From Haloarchaeobius iranensis (lineage in GTDB: Archaea > Halobacteriota > Halobacteria > Halobacteriales > Natrialbaceae), in the NCBI RefSeq assembly GCF_900103505.1, contig NZ_FNIA01000009.1:62001-126000 (forward strand): a DNA stretch of 64,000 bases, in the 5' to 3' direction. The translations under genes were made by a program, and so were the position numbers. Of this stretch, positions 16,164 to 25,177 are shown piece after piece; the stretch's first letter is position 1; every line of letters begins with the position of its first letter. The notes under the pieces were generated by a model that saw only the letters and a program-made list of their open reading frames with translations, had not been told where the DNA came from and did not search any database.

Positions 16164-17201
16164 TTACTCCTGCCCAGTGATGCGCTGGCCGACGGTCCGG
16201 CCGTTCTCGAAGGCGAGGTGGACACGGCCCTCGCCGGCGACCCAGTCGCCCGCGACGTAGAGCCCGGCGTCCTCGGCACAGCGGGCGTCGTCGGCGTCGA
16301 TGCTCGAGTCCGGGAGCGCGTAGCGCCAGCCCTGGTCGTCGACCCAGTCCGGCTCCGTCAGTCGGTCGTCGTCGAGGAGCGCCGCGACGAGCGAGGCGAC
16401 GGCGTCGGCAGCGGAGTCCAGCGGCTCGTCGTAGTGCTCGACCGACCAGTCCGGAGCCATCTGGGCGACGAGCAGGCCCTCGCCGTCGGGCACGTGGTCG
16501 GGTTTGCACGCCTCGCGGGAGAGCCAGCCGACGGGGTGGTCGCGGTCCGGGTTCACGAGCGCGTACCACGGCCGGTCGAGTTCGAACGGATAGTGCAGCA
16601 GCACCGTCCGGATGGTCCGGAACTCGACGGCGTCGACGGCGGCGTGGAGTCGGGCCAGCCGGTCGTCGTCCCAGTCCGTCGCGGCGAGCAGGTCGGCGGT
16701 CTGCGGTGCCGGTGGCGTCAGTACCAGCTCGTCGAACGGGCCGTATGTCTCGCCGTCGGTGTCGGTCAGCGTCCACCCGCCGTCGCTCCCGCGGGCGATG
16801 GACTCGATGCGGGTCTCGGTGTGGACGGACGCACCGCCGCGCTTCCTGACCCGCTTCGCGAACTGGGTGATACCTCGCGCGTAGGTCCACTTCGGCCCGT
16901 CACCGGCGCGACCTTCGGCGATCACGCCGTCGGCGTCGTGGGTCCACACCGGCAGCTCGATGTCGGCGAGGCCGTCGCTCCCGAGTTCGGCGAGGACTCC
17001 CTCGACCCAGTCGTCGCCGCCGGGTTTGATGTAGTTCGCGCCGTGGTCGTAGCGACAGCCGTTCCTGCGTCGGGTCGCGGCACGCCCGGAGATGCCTCTG
17101 GCCTTGTCGAACAGCGTCACCTCGGCCGCCTCGTCCCGGCAGGCGTCAGCCACGCCGACACCGGCGACGCCGGCCCCGACGACGGCGATAGTTCTGGTCA
17201 T
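16164..17201 (-). CDS. Renalase-like FAD-dependent amine oxidase family protein
   Basis: The 345-residue protein has an N-terminal Rossmann FAD site (IAVVGAGVAGVGVADAC, then acid at LFDKARGISGR), the RAATRR..GCRYDHGANYI segment characteristic of renalase-like proteins, a middle substrate domain, and a C-terminal FAD signature (GLYVAGDWVAGEGRVHLAFENG). Renalase-type enzymes oxidise aberrant dihydro-NAD(P)H isomers in those cases that have been studied; the haloarchaeal substrate is not known. Length is normal. It stands alone on the minus strand. Confidence 0.8.
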   Translation of the reverse strand: MTRTIAVVGAGVAGVGVADACRDEAAEVTLFDKARGISGRAATRRRNGCRYDHGANYIKPGGDDWVEGVLAELGSDGLADIELPVWTHDADGVIAEGRAGDGPKWTYARGITQFAKRVRKRGGASVHTETRIESIARGSDGGWTLTDTDGETYGPFDELVLTPPAPQTADLLAATDWDDDRLARLHAAVDAVEFRTIRTVLLHYPFELDRPWYALVNPDRDHPVGWLSREACKPDHVPDGEGLLVAQMAPDWSVEHYDEPLDSAADAVASLVAALLDDDRLTEPDWVDDQGWRYALPDSSIDADDARCAEDAGLYVAGDWVAGEGRVHLAFENGRTVGQRITGQE

Positions 17202-17444
17202 CGGCCGACACTGGGGACCGCGCCCCCATAGTCCCCGCGCCGGACTCGTTGGGAGAGGGTGGTGGGATGCGGCCGGTCCACAGTCGGCCGCACCGCGTGT
17301 GCCGTCCCCGAGGATGGCGAACAGACGACGCGCCGGCGGCTTCCGGGGTCACGCGACGGTGCGTCGCACACCGGCCTCGGCCGTCGCGTGGCGAGTGGTC
17401 AGAGCACGCCACGCCTGGCCGCGGCTTCGTACAAAAACGACGGG
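17202..17444. other. Intergenic region without recognised features
   Basis: Between the flavoprotein and ychF genes I find no coding frame with haloarchaeal codon use, no tRNA-like fold and no clear terminator. Confidence 0.4.
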
Positions 17445-18641
17445 TCAGTTCGTCGTGACGAGCTCGACGACCTCGCGGTGGTCGAGTTCGGTGTCGCCGC
17501 CCATCTGTCGCTTTGTCCGGCAGTTGAGCCCGTGGAGGAGGCCGTCGCCGATGTCGGAGTGGAGGTGGTACGCGAAGTCGCTGGTCGTCGAGCCGCCGGG
17601 GAGGAGGAAGCAGTCGCGCATCACGCGGCCCTGCTCGTCACCCATCGCTTCGGCACCGCCGGGGAAGACGGCGATGACGCCGAGCTCGTCGAACAGCGCG
17701 GCCTCGATGGCCTGCTGGACGCCCGTGCCGCCGAAGGTGGTGACGAACTCGCGGATCTGCTCGAGGCCCTGTTCCTGTTCGTCGGAGATATCCGCGACGA
17801 TATCGAAGTCGTCGTCGCCGGCGTGGTAGTCGACGACGCCCTGCTCGGCGGCGTTCTTCAGTGCCTTCTCGGCGTGGGCGCTGACGGGGACGAACTGGAG
17901 GTGGTCGTAGTCGGGGTCGTCGGTGATCGCGTCCCAGTTCTCCTGGGCGGCGGGCGTGTCCATCTTGTTCGCGGCGACGACCATCGGCTTCGTCCGCTTC
18001 CTGATCTCCCGGGCGAGCGCGTGGCGGTCGTCGTCGTCCCAGGTCTCGGGGTCGAGTTCGAGGTCGAGCGCGAGGATGATCTGCTTGATCTCGTCCTTGT
18101 TCGTGCCGAAGGCGGACATCTGGTCGGCGAGCTCGATCTCGATGGAGTGGTCGTCCGTCGCCTGGTAGCGGTTCTGGAACTTCTCGATGCCCGTCTCGAG
18201 GATGCCGACGTACCACTGGTCGAGCTCGTTCTCGAGGAAGTCGATGTCCTCGCGGGGGTCGTGGTCCTCGGTGGGCTCGCCTTCGAGGTCCGTCTCGCCG
18301 GAGAAGTCGACGACGTGGACGAGCACGTCCGTCTCGTTCAGGTCGGTGAGGAACTGGTTGCCGAGGCCGCGCCCCTCGTGGGCACCGGGGACGAGGCCGG
18401 CCACGTCGACGAGTTTGGTGGGGACGTAGCGTGTGCCCTCGCGGCAGTAGCCCGTGTCTGGGGTGCAGGACTCGTCGAACTCCGGTGCGGCGCAGTCCAC
18501 CCGGACGTACGCCTCGCCGATTGAGGGGTCGATGGTCGTGAAGGGGTACGAGCCCTCGGGGACGTCGTTCATCGTCGCGGCGTTGAAGAGCGTCGACTTG
18601 CCCACCGAGGGCTTGCCGACGAGACCGATGTTGTAGCTCAT
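17445..18641 (-). CDS. ychF: YchF/OLA1-like GTP/ATP-binding protein
   Basis: The 398-residue protein has a G domain with G1 loop GKPSVGKST (residues 9-17), G2/G3 region (PFTTIDPSIG and DVAGLVPGAHEGRGLGN) and AANKMD in place of NKxD, followed by a helical insertion and a C-terminal TGS-like domain (about 310-398) ending LDHREVVELVTTN. YchF proteins bind ATP more readily than GTP and associate with ribosomes. ATG 18641 matches the family start (MSYNIGLVGKPSVGKST); the frame is open further upstream without similarity. It is divergent from msrB. Confidence 0.92.
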   Translation of the reverse strand: MSYNIGLVGKPSVGKSTLFNAATMNDVPEGSYPFTTIDPSIGEAYVRVDCAAPEFDESCTPDTGYCREGTRYVPTKLVDVAGLVPGAHEGRGLGNQFLTDLNETDVLVHVVDFSGETDLEGEPTEDHDPREDIDFLENELDQWYVGILETGIEKFQNRYQATDDHSIEIELADQMSAFGTNKDEIKQIILALDLELDPETWDDDDRHALAREIRKRTKPMVVAANKMDTPAAQENWDAITDDPDYDHLQFVPVSAHAEKALKNAAEQGVVDYHAGDDDFDIVADISDEQEQGLEQIREFVTTFGGTGVQQAIEAALFDELGVIAVFPGGAEAMGDEQGRVMRDCFLLPGGSTTSDFAYHLHSDIGDGLLHGLNCRTKRQMGGDTELDHREVVELVTTN

Positions 18642-18850
18642 TGCACCATCGGACGCAACCGGGCGGCATAAGGCTTGAAATACGCGTTCGCGGTGAATGA
18701 GTCTGTCTCGCACGGCTCCCGGTGGTCCCGTTTCCAGCCAGTTCCACCGCGAGAGTGGTCAGTACACGTCGGAACGTCACGGAGGGTTTACAATTTTTGT
18801 GACCCTCTCCGACCACGGCACCTTTGCCGTTCCCGCGCCTACCACGTGCT

Positions 18851-19267
18851 ATGAGCGACAGTCCCCAGGAGTCGACGGCCGACGTTCCCGGTTCCGACGC
18901 GGAGTGGCGCGAGCAGCTCGACGACGAGGAGTACGAGATACTCCGAAACCAGGGTACAGAGGCGCGATTCTCCGGCGAGTACGTCGACCACTTCGAGGAC
19001 GGCAAGTACCGCTGCAAGGGCTGTGGCGAGGTGCTGTTCGACTCGGAGACGAAGTTCGACCACGGCTGCGGCTGGCCGTCGTTCTACGCCGCGGACGACG
19101 CCAAGGTCGAGAAGCGAGAGGACCTGAGCCACGGGATGCGCCGCATCGAGGTCGTCTGTGCGAACTGCGAGAGCCACCTCGGGCACGTGTTCGACGACGG
19201 GCCGGAACCGACGGGCAAGCGCTTCTGTATCAACAGCGTGGCGCTGGAGTTCGAGGACGAGGAGTAG
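18851..19267 (+). CDS. msrB: Peptide-methionine (R)-S-oxide reductase
   Basis: The 138-residue protein has the MsrB fold: structural zinc cysteines 55, 58, 103 and 106 (CKGCG, CANCE), the GCGWPSF substrate loop, [11 protein letters not shown], and catalytic Cys126 in RFCINS. It repairs the R form of methionine sulfoxide in proteins. No resolving Cys is evident near position 70-75, so recycling may differ. ATG 18851 is preferred because the family has only about 20 residues before the core. TTTACAATTTTT at 18785-18797 may be its promoter, implying a leader of about 30 nt. Confidence 0.92.
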   Translation: MSDSPQESTADVPGSDAEWREQLDDEEYEILRNQGTEARFSGEYVDHFEDGKYRCKGCGEVLFDSETKFDHGCGWPSFYAADDAKVEKREDLSHGMRRIEVVCANCESHLGHVFDDGPEPTGKRFCINSVALEFEDEE

Positions 19268-19285
19268 GCGAACACGTCGGACTTC

Positions 19286-20224
19286 TCAGTCGCGGATCTC
19301 GTCGAGCACCCGCGTCCGCGCCGGGACTGCCGTCTGGACGCCCTCCGCCGTGGTCGAGAGCGCGGCGGCGACCGCTGCCCGTTCGACTGCGGCCCGCAGC
19401 GCCGCGCCGTCACCGAGCGCGGCCGCGAGGTAGCCCGCGAACACGTCGCCCGCGCCGGTCGTATCGACGGCGTCGACGGTCGGCGAGTCGACGTGGAACG
19501 AGTCGTCGACGGTCTCGACCGCGACGCCACGCGCACCGAGCGTCCGGACGACCGTCCCGTCGAAGTCGGCGAGTAGCTCGGCGAGCGCGGCTGCCTCGCT
19601 CTCGTTGGGGGTCACTACGTCGACGGCATCGTGGGCGAGCACGCGTTCGGCCCCGTCGGCGGGCGCGGGGTCGTAGACGACCGTCGGCCGCCGCCCGGCA
19701 GCCGACAGCTCGTCCAGCGCAGCGAGCGACGCCGCGGCCGGCAGTTCGTTCTGGAGGAGCAGGCAGTCCGCGTCGCGGAGCCGGTCGGCGTGTCGACGGG
19801 CGTACGCCGGCGTCACCCGGCCGTTCGCGCCCGCGACGATGGCGATGCGGTTCTCGGCGGTCTCGTCGACGACGATGGCCGCGTAGCCCGTCGGCGCGTC
19901 CACGCGCTCGAGGCCGTCGACCGTCACGCCGCGCTCTGCGAGCGTCTCCACGACCGCGTGTTCGGCCTCGTCCTCCCCGACACACCCGAGCAGGCTCGCG
20001 TCTGCCCCGGCCGCTGCCGCGGCGACGGCCTGGTTCGCGCCCTTCCCGCCGAGGAACGTCTCCGTGAGGTCGTCGCGGACGGCGGCGGGGACGGCGTCGA
20101 CGCGCACCGTCTCGCCCGCGTCGGGGAACCAGCCGTGGGCGTCGGCGAGGACTGCGATGCGGTCCTGCGAGAGGTAGCCGACGTGGTCGACGTTGACGCT
20201 GCCGAAGCTGACGACCCTGGACAT
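19286..20224 (-). CDS. PfkB-family sugar kinase (ribokinase or ribose-1-phosphate kinase)
   Basis: The 312-residue protein shows the PfkB signatures: SFGSVNVDHV start, LGGKGANQAVAAA (about residues 58-70), NESEAAALAELL and the C-terminal DTTGAGDVFAGYLA with catalytic Asp and anion-hole GAGD. This set, particularly GGKGANQA, points to ribokinase. Haloarchaea also use PfkB enzymes as ribose-1-phosphate kinase, which cannot be separated by sequence alone here. It is divergent from a nucleoside hydrolase (99-nt gap), which would release free ribose and favours ribokinase. Confidence 0.8.
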   Translation of the reverse strand: MSRVVSFGSVNVDHVGYLSQDRIAVLADAHGWFPDAGETVRVDAVPAAVRDDLTETFLGGKGANQAVAAAAAGADASLLGCVGEDEAEHAVVETLAERGVTVDGLERVDAPTGYAAIVVDETAENRIAIVAGANGRVTPAYARRHADRLRDADCLLLQNELPAAASLAALDELSAAGRRPTVVYDPAPADGAERVLAHDAVDVVTPNESEAAALAELLADFDGTVVRTLGARGVAVETVDDSFHVDSPTVDAVDTTGAGDVFAGYLAAALGDGAALRAAVERAAVAAALSTTAEGVQTAVPARTRVLDEIRD

Positions 20225-20322
20225 GGTCGCATCGACGCACGGGTGGGCAAAGACGGTTCGGCTGCGTCGGCCACGTTGCCACCTCCGGGCGAACTAAGCC
20301 CCGGCGCGGCAGACACCTGCGC

Positions 20323-21279
20323 ATGACCCGTCGCGTCATCGTCGACACGGACACTGCGGGAGACGACACGCAGGCCATCCTGCTCGGGGCGCTCTCCGAC
20401 GCTATCGAGCTGGAGCTGCTGACCGTCGTCGCGGGCAACGTGGAGTTCGACTACCAGGTCGAGAACGCCAAGTACACGCTCGAGCTGGCCGGCGTCGCCG
20501 ACGAGGTGCCGGTGTACGAGGGGGCGCGGCGGCCGCTCGTCAAGGAGTTCGAGCACGTCGACCACGTCCACGGCGCCGGCGGGCTCGGCGGCGAGCTGTT
20601 CCCGGACACCGGCATCGAATCTGCCGAGGGCTACGGGCCGGACGCCATCGTCGAGGCGGTCCGGGAGTCGCCGGGGGAGCTGACGCTGGTCTGCATCGGC
20701 CCGCTGACGAACGTCGCGCTGGCGCTCCGCCGCGAGCCCCGCCTCGGCGACCTCGTCGAGGAGGTCGTCGTGATGGGCGGTGCGGTGAACACGCTCGGGA
20801 ACGACACGCCGTCGGCGGAGTTCAACTTCTGGGTGGACCCCGACGCCGCGAAGGTCGTCATGCGCGAGCTGGACGTGACGCTGCTCGACTGGGGGCTGAC
20901 GATGCGACAGGCGACGCTCGAGTCCGACGAGCTCGCACCCATCGAGGACGCGGACACGCCCTACGCCGACTTCTTCACCGAGATCACGGCGCACCTGCGC
21001 GAGTTCAGCGAGGAGCGCTTCGGCTCGGACGCGACCACGCAGCCGGACTCGCTCGCGATGGCGACGGTCGTCGAGCCGGACCTCGTGACCGAGGCACCGG
21101 TGTACCACGTCGACGTGGACGAGCGCGAGGGGCTCACTCGGGGCTACAGCCTGGTCGACGAGCTCGACATCACCGAGGGCGAGGCCCGCACCCGCGTCGT
21201 CGAGTCAATCGACGAGGACCGCTTCAAGACCATCTTCACCGACATGCTGCTGCACGGCGACCCGGACCGGTCGCGGTGA
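20323..21279 (+). CDS. Nucleoside hydrolase (inosine/uridine-preferring type)
   Basis: The 318-residue protein has the calcium-binding Asp cluster at the N-terminus (VDTDTAGDD; Asp8, 10, 14, 15), the strand LLTVVAGNVEFDYQVENAKY, LTLVCIGPLTNVALALR, EFNFWVDPDAAKVV, and the final PDSLAMA Asp. These are the Ca2+ and ribose contacts of N-ribohydrolases, which split nucleosides to base and ribose. Length is typical. The divergent PfkB kinase next to it could phosphorylate the ribose, making a two-gene salvage unit. Base specificity is not readable. Confidence 0.87.
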   Translation: MTRRVIVDTDTAGDDTQAILLGALSDAIELELLTVVAGNVEFDYQVENAKYTLELAGVADEVPVYEGARRPLVKEFEHVDHVHGAGGLGGELFPDTGIESAEGYGPDAIVEAVRESPGELTLVCIGPLTNVALALRREPRLGDLVEEVVVMGGAVNTLGNDTPSAEFNFWVDPDAAKVVMRELDVTLLDWGLTMRQATLESDELAPIEDADTPYADFFTEITAHLREFSEERFGSDATTQPDSLAMATVVEPDLVTEAPVYHVDVDEREGLTRGYSLVDELDITEGEARTRVVESIDEDRFKTIFTDMLLHGDPDRSR

Positions 21280-21309
21280 GCGGCCGGGGACGGACGGGGC
21301 GACCCACCC

Positions 21310-22185
21310 TCAGCGGCCGCGCAGCCGGAGCCCGATGCCGTCGGGGTCCGTGAGCGCGACGCCAGCGCCCTCCTCGAGCTGGCGGACGGCGACGTCGGCG
21401 TCACGGAGGCTGTCTTCGACGGCGTCGAGCGCCGAACCGTCCGGCACGAGCAGTTCGTACCAGTCGAGCCCGCGTCCGGTCGGCGGGTCCTGCCGGTTCT
21501 GCCACGTGTTCAGGCCGACGTGGTGGTGGTAGTCGCCGGCCGCGAGGAACACTGCGGCATCCGTGTACCGTTGCCTGACGTTCAGCCCGAGCGTGTCGAC
21601 GTAGAACCGTTCTGCTGCGGGCAGGTCGCTCACAGACAGGTGGACGTGGCCGACCGTCGCCTCGTCGGGGACGCCCGCGCTCCCACAGGCCAGGTCGGCG
21701 AGGGCGTCGACGTCGAGCGGGTCCACGCCCATCCGGACGCGCCCGTCGTCGGTCACCGGCCACTCCGCTCGGGGGCGGTCGCGGTACAGTTCGACGCCGT
21801 TGCCCTCGGGGTCGGTGAGGTACAGCGCCTCGCTCACGCCGTGGTCGGAGGCGCCGTCGAGTCGCCACCGGTCACGGACGCGACGGAGCACCTCGGCGAG
21901 TGTCGACCGTGCGGGGAGCAGGAACGCGACGTGGTAGAGCCCCGTCTCGGTGCCGGTCCGTTCGGGTGCGTCGGGGGCCGCGCGGAACTCCAGCAACGGT
22001 TCGTCCGGGGTGCCGAGCGTCGCACCCTCGCCGTCTCGCGCTCTGACGACGAGTCCGAGCACGTCCCGGTAGAAGGAGACCTGTCGGTCGAGGTCCGTCA
22101 CGGCGAGCGCGACCCGACCGGGGCGCGTACCGTCCGGCAACCCTGGCGCGGTCCCTGTCGATGGGGCCCTGTCGCCGTCGTTCAT
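21310..22185 (-). CDS. VOC family protein, catechol 2,3-dioxygenase-like (CatE type)
   Basis: The 291-residue protein holds two to three glyoxalase/VOC modules: residues 22-130 (RVALAVTDLDRQVSFYRDVLGL, then YHVAFLLP and ALYLTDPEGNGVELYRDRP) and 165-290 (GHVHLSVSDLPAAERFYVDTLGL, then YHHHVGLNTW and VALTDPDGIGLRLR). Metal ligands of the His-His-Glu type are available in both halves. It matches the CatE-like proteins common in haloarchaea and Bacillus; the true substrate is unknown. ATG 22185 is favoured over the long upstream frame, whose residues lack similarity. Confidence 0.85.
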   Translation of the reverse strand: MNDGDRAPSTGTAPGLPDGTRPGRVALAVTDLDRQVSFYRDVLGLVVRARDGEGATLGTPDEPLLEFRAAPDAPERTGTETGLYHVAFLLPARSTLAEVLRRVRDRWRLDGASDHGVSEALYLTDPEGNGVELYRDRPRAEWPVTDDGRVRMGVDPLDVDALADLACGSAGVPDEATVGHVHLSVSDLPAAERFYVDTLGLNVRQRYTDAAVFLAAGDYHHHVGLNTWQNRQDPPTGRGLDWYELLVPDGSALDAVEDSLRDADVAVRQLEEGAGVALTDPDGIGLRLRGR

Positions 22186-22300
22186 CGTCCGTACGAGGCG
22201 GCCGACGGACAAAAACGCTCCTGCCGGTGGGCCGATAGGAGCCACCCATCGGGGTCGGGCTGCCACAAACCTCTCCCGTGAGGCGTGGCAAGCGGCCGGC

Positions 22301-23407
22301 GTGCTCTCAACTCGTCGCATCGGTACCGAGCGACGCCAGCGTGCGGTCTCCCCGGTCGTCGGGAGCATTCTCCTCGTGGCCATCGCTGTCATGCTTGCCG
22401 CGCTCACGTTCTTCATCGCGGGTGGGTTCGCCGACGACACCCCGCCGGCCCCCCAGGCCTCCCTCGACCTCCAGCCCAGCGAGGGAGCCGCCGGCTCCGA
22501 GCTCGTCCTCAGGGGCGGCGAGACGCTCGGAGACGGCGAGGGTCGGGTCGTCGTCGAGGGGATCGCCGACCCCGACGTGTTGCAGAACGAGACGCTGACG
22601 CTCGGCGACCCGGTGTCGGTCTACCCGGTCGACGAGGCCGTGACGGTGTACTGGCACAGCCCGGAGAGCGACGAGAGCTACGAGCTCGCGTCGTTCGACG
22701 CCGACCCCGTCCCGTCGCGGCTCCAGCCGGAGGTCGGCTGTCCGTGGGTGCAGAACGAGACCGCCGGTGGCACGGGCGACGTCACCGTCGACGTCGTCGT
22801 CGACTGTGACGTGACCACGGCCGGCGACGTGGACATCGTCTCGGGTGGTGCGGTCCTCGGCGACGTCGACGCAGCGCAGCTCGACGCGACGAACGGGACC
22901 ATCACCGGGGACGTGGACAGCGGGGGTGACGCGGACCTCACGAACACGACCGTCGGCGGCGACCTGACCGCCACCACCCAGGTGACCGGCGACACGGGCT
23001 CGGTCGTCGAGGGCTCGGTCGTCGGCAACAGCGTGGACTTCACCGACTCCGAGGTCGGCGGCGGCATCGACAGCAACACCTACGTGGACCTTACCGACAC
23101 CAGCGTCGGGGGTCCCATCGACGCCGACGGCGACGTGACCATCGACACCGGCACCACCGTCACTGCGGACGTCGTCGGGGACAACGTCGTCGTGAGCGAC
23201 TCGACCGTCGAGGGAGCGGTCGTCAGCCCCGGCGACGTGAGCCTGACGAGCGCGACGGTCACGGTCGAGGTGTACCTCGACGGGTCGTTCTCGTGCAGCG
23301 GAAGCACGGTCGACGGCGTCGGGTGTGGACCGTACTCCCCGGAGGACGAGAGCGACTACTCGCTGGCTCCGGTCGACGGTCCGCTGGCCTCAGTCGTCCG
23401 CCGATGA
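22301..23407 (+). CDS. Type IV pilin-like protein with beta-helix-like (bactofilin-like) repeats
   Basis: The 368-residue protein starts at GTG 22301, followed by RRQRAVSPVVGSILLVAIAV, a classic haloarchaeal pilin signal (PibD cleavage at R|AVSPV). After a beta domain (about 50-150), residues about 160-330 are built of short repeats of about 18-22 residues (GDVDxxx, DLTNTTVGGDL, VDFTDSEVGGGI, VDLTDTSVGGPI, VVVSDSTVEGAVV), suggesting a right-handed beta helix like bactofilin/polymer-forming domains. Four cysteines (near 147, 170, 330 and 338) could form disulfides. It would be a minor pilin or surface fibre with a large head. It overlaps halorhodopsin tail to tail by 18 nt. Confidence 0.75.
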   Translation: MLSTRRIGTERRQRAVSPVVGSILLVAIAVMLAALTFFIAGGFADDTPPAPQASLDLQPSEGAAGSELVLRGGETLGDGEGRVVVEGIADPDVLQNETLTLGDPVSVYPVDEAVTVYWHSPESDESYELASFDADPVPSRLQPEVGCPWVQNETAGGTGDVTVDVVVDCDVTTAGDVDIVSGGAVLGDVDAAQLDATNGTITGDVDSGGDADLTNTTVGGDLTATTQVTGDTGSVVEGSVVGNSVDFTDSEVGGGIDSNTYVDLTDTSVGGPIDADGDVTIDTGTTVTADVVGDNVVVSDSTVEGAVVSPGDVSLTSATVTVEVYLDGSFSCSGSTVDGVGCGPYSPEDESDYSLAPVDGPLASVVRR

Positions 23408-24247
23408 CCCACCGCCGATGACGGCCTGGTTGCTCGCGACGACGGACTCGTTGTTCGCGACCCACCGGAGCAGGAGGAACGCGAACACGTACTTCGCGAG
23501 GATGTCGAGCCCCGAGTAGCCCCACGAGGTGGCACCCACGCTCAGGATTGCCAGCCCCTCCGAGCCGAGCGCCCAGAGGACCGGGTAGCCGAACCAGAGC
23601 ACGACGGTGAGATTCTTCAGGGTGCCGAATATCTCGTCGGTGCCCGCGGCGCGCGCGTCGTCCGGCCACTCGAACAGCAGGACGTAGACGACCGCGAGGA
23701 AGAACGCACAGCTGACGCCGTAGAACAGCCAGCGGTACAGCACAGAGGAGTTCGTCAGCGCGGCCGCCAGCCCGGTGATGCACATCGCGATGTCCATCGT
23801 GATGGCCGTGAACAGCTTCGTGAAGTCGGTGCCGGCGAGGAGCCCCAGCGCCGCCAGGATGGCGGGTGTCGAGAACGTCCAGGTGAGGTAGCGGCCCCAG
23901 GGCGAGAGTATCTGTCCCTCGCCCGCCAGAGCGTGCCCCGACGGCATCTCGAGGAAGCCGACGGTCAGGCCCGACGCCAGCCCGATGTACGACGAGATCG
24001 AGACGAGCGGCACGAGTAGCGTCGCGACCCAGATGAGCTTCGCGCGCGAGTCCTCGACGTCACGGCCCATGTAGACGAACAGTAGTATCGCCACGCCGGC
24101 CAGGGCGATGTTCGCCCAGAACGACGAGTAGAGCAGGTCGTTGTTCTGTATCTCGGTCAGTGCGTCCCCCTGCGTCTGGAGTTCGAGTACAGTCTGTGCG
24201 GCGGTCGGTATCTCCGCGGTTGCTGGTTCGATCATTGTCGTGTCCAT
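23390..24247 (-). CDS. hop: Halorhodopsin (light-driven chloride pump)
   Basis: The 285-residue protein has seven membrane helices and close likeness to NpHR/HsHR. Helix C reads GRYLTWTFSTP; the positions equal to BR Asp85, Thr89 and Asp96 are Thr122, Ser126 and Ala133 (TSA), the chloride-pump signature. The Schiff-base lysine is Lys252 (LDILAKYVFAF), and the B-C loop keeps the halorhodopsin motif EMPSGHALAGEG. The N-terminus is uncertain: ATG 24247 and 24235 agree with family length, while ATG 24295 would suit a leaderless start from the TATA box at 24320-24328. No bacteriorhodopsin gene or retinal-forming brp/blh gene is in the window. Confidence 0.95.
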   Translation of the reverse strand: MDTTMIEPATAEIPTAAQTVLELQTQGDALTEIQNNDLLYSSFWANIALAGVAILLFVYMGRDVEDSRAKLIWVATLLVPLVSISSYIGLASGLTVGFLEMPSGHALAGEGQILSPWGRYLTWTFSTPAILAALGLLAGTDFTKLFTAITMDIAMCITGLAAALTNSSVLYRWLFYGVSCAFFLAVVYVLLFEWPDDARAAGTDEIFGTLKNLTVVLWFGYPVLWALGSEGLAILSVGATSWGYSGLDILAKYVFAFLLLRWVANNESVVASNQAVIGGGSSADD

Positions 24248-24319
24248 GTGGTGTGCTGTGGCCGGACGTGTCGTCGTCGACACCGCCGCAGCCATACCCC
24301 ATGGTACCATGCACCGACC

Positions 24320-24328
24320 TAAAAATAG
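24320..24328 (-). promoter_or_regulatory. TATA box for halorhodopsin
   Basis: Minus-strand CTATTTTTA, in a 207-nt divergent region shared with the glycosyltransferase gene. The predicted transcript start is near 24297. Confidence 0.5.
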
Positions 24329-24454
24329 GGAACCTGACCAGTTGTGTCCGCGAGGTGTTGCCCCGGTCCACCCGCTCCGGAGACACTCGCGCGACAGGAA
24401 CGGTGAGATATTTGACGCTGCCGGTCGACCTGCCGGCCAACGGAGCCCTCGACT

Positions 24455-25162
24455 ATGCGGCGAGCCGATGACCCGACCGTCAGCGTCGTCGTCCCGGCAC
24501 GGAACGAGGCCGACTACATCGGCGACTGCCTCGACAGCATCATCGCCGTCGACACCGACCACACCTACGAGATACTCGTCGTCGACGGCGACAGTCGGGA
24601 CGGGACCGCCACCATCGCCCGAGACCACGGCGTACAGGTCGTACCGGGGCGGGGGACCGGCATCGGCGCCGGCCGGCACCGGGGAGCACGGGTCGCCAGC
24701 GGCGACTGGCTGGCGTTCGTCGACGCCGACACGACGGTCGACCCCGACTGGCTCGACGAACTGCTCGGCTTCGCCCGCGAGCACGACCTCGTCGCGGCCT
24801 CGTCGCGCTGTCGGATGCCGGGCGTCCGCGCGAGTTTCGTCCGGGGCACCATCAACCGGGTGTTCCCGCACCTCTCGCGACCCGTCCTCCCAGGCTTCAA
24901 CTTCTTCGTCGACACGGAGACGTACGCCGAGGCCGGTGGCTTCCCGAACGTCCCCAACGAGGACACCGCGTTCAGCCGCCGCCTCTCCGCCCACGGCGAT
25001 GTCGCGTACCACCCCGACGCCCTCGTCGAGACCTCCCCCCGTCGCGTCGCGGAGTCGGGACTCACGGGCACGCTGTACCACTACGTCAAGCTCGACGTCG
25101 GGCGGCTCCGGAGCTGGTACGGCTCCGGCGAGAACGAAGATGTGAGTGCGACCCGATCGTGA
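24455..25162 (+). CDS. GT2-family glycosyltransferase, soluble
   Basis: The 235-residue protein is a single GT-A domain: VSVVVPARNEADYIGDCLDSI start, VVDGDSRDGTATIA nucleotide site, DADTTV metal motif (about residues 88-93), and an NEDTAFSRRL acceptor-side motif where GT2 enzymes have an ED catalytic pair. There are no membrane spans apart from a weak hydrophobic patch. Acceptor and sugar are unknown; surface glycan or lipid glycosylation is plausible. It starts 207 nt from halorhodopsin in the opposite direction and ends 15 nt before the convergent protease gene. Confidence 0.8.
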   Translation: MRRADDPTVSVVVPARNEADYIGDCLDSIIAVDTDHTYEILVVDGDSRDGTATIARDHGVQVVPGRGTGIGAGRHRGARVASGDWLAFVDADTTVDPDWLDELLGFAREHDLVAASSRCRMPGVRASFVRGTINRVFPHLSRPVLPGFNFFVDTETYAEAGGFPNVPNEDTAFSRRLSAHGDVAYHPDALVETSPRRVAESGLTGTLYHYVKLDVGRLRSWYGSGENEDVSATRS

Positions 25163-25177
25163 GTTACCGCCTCCTGC

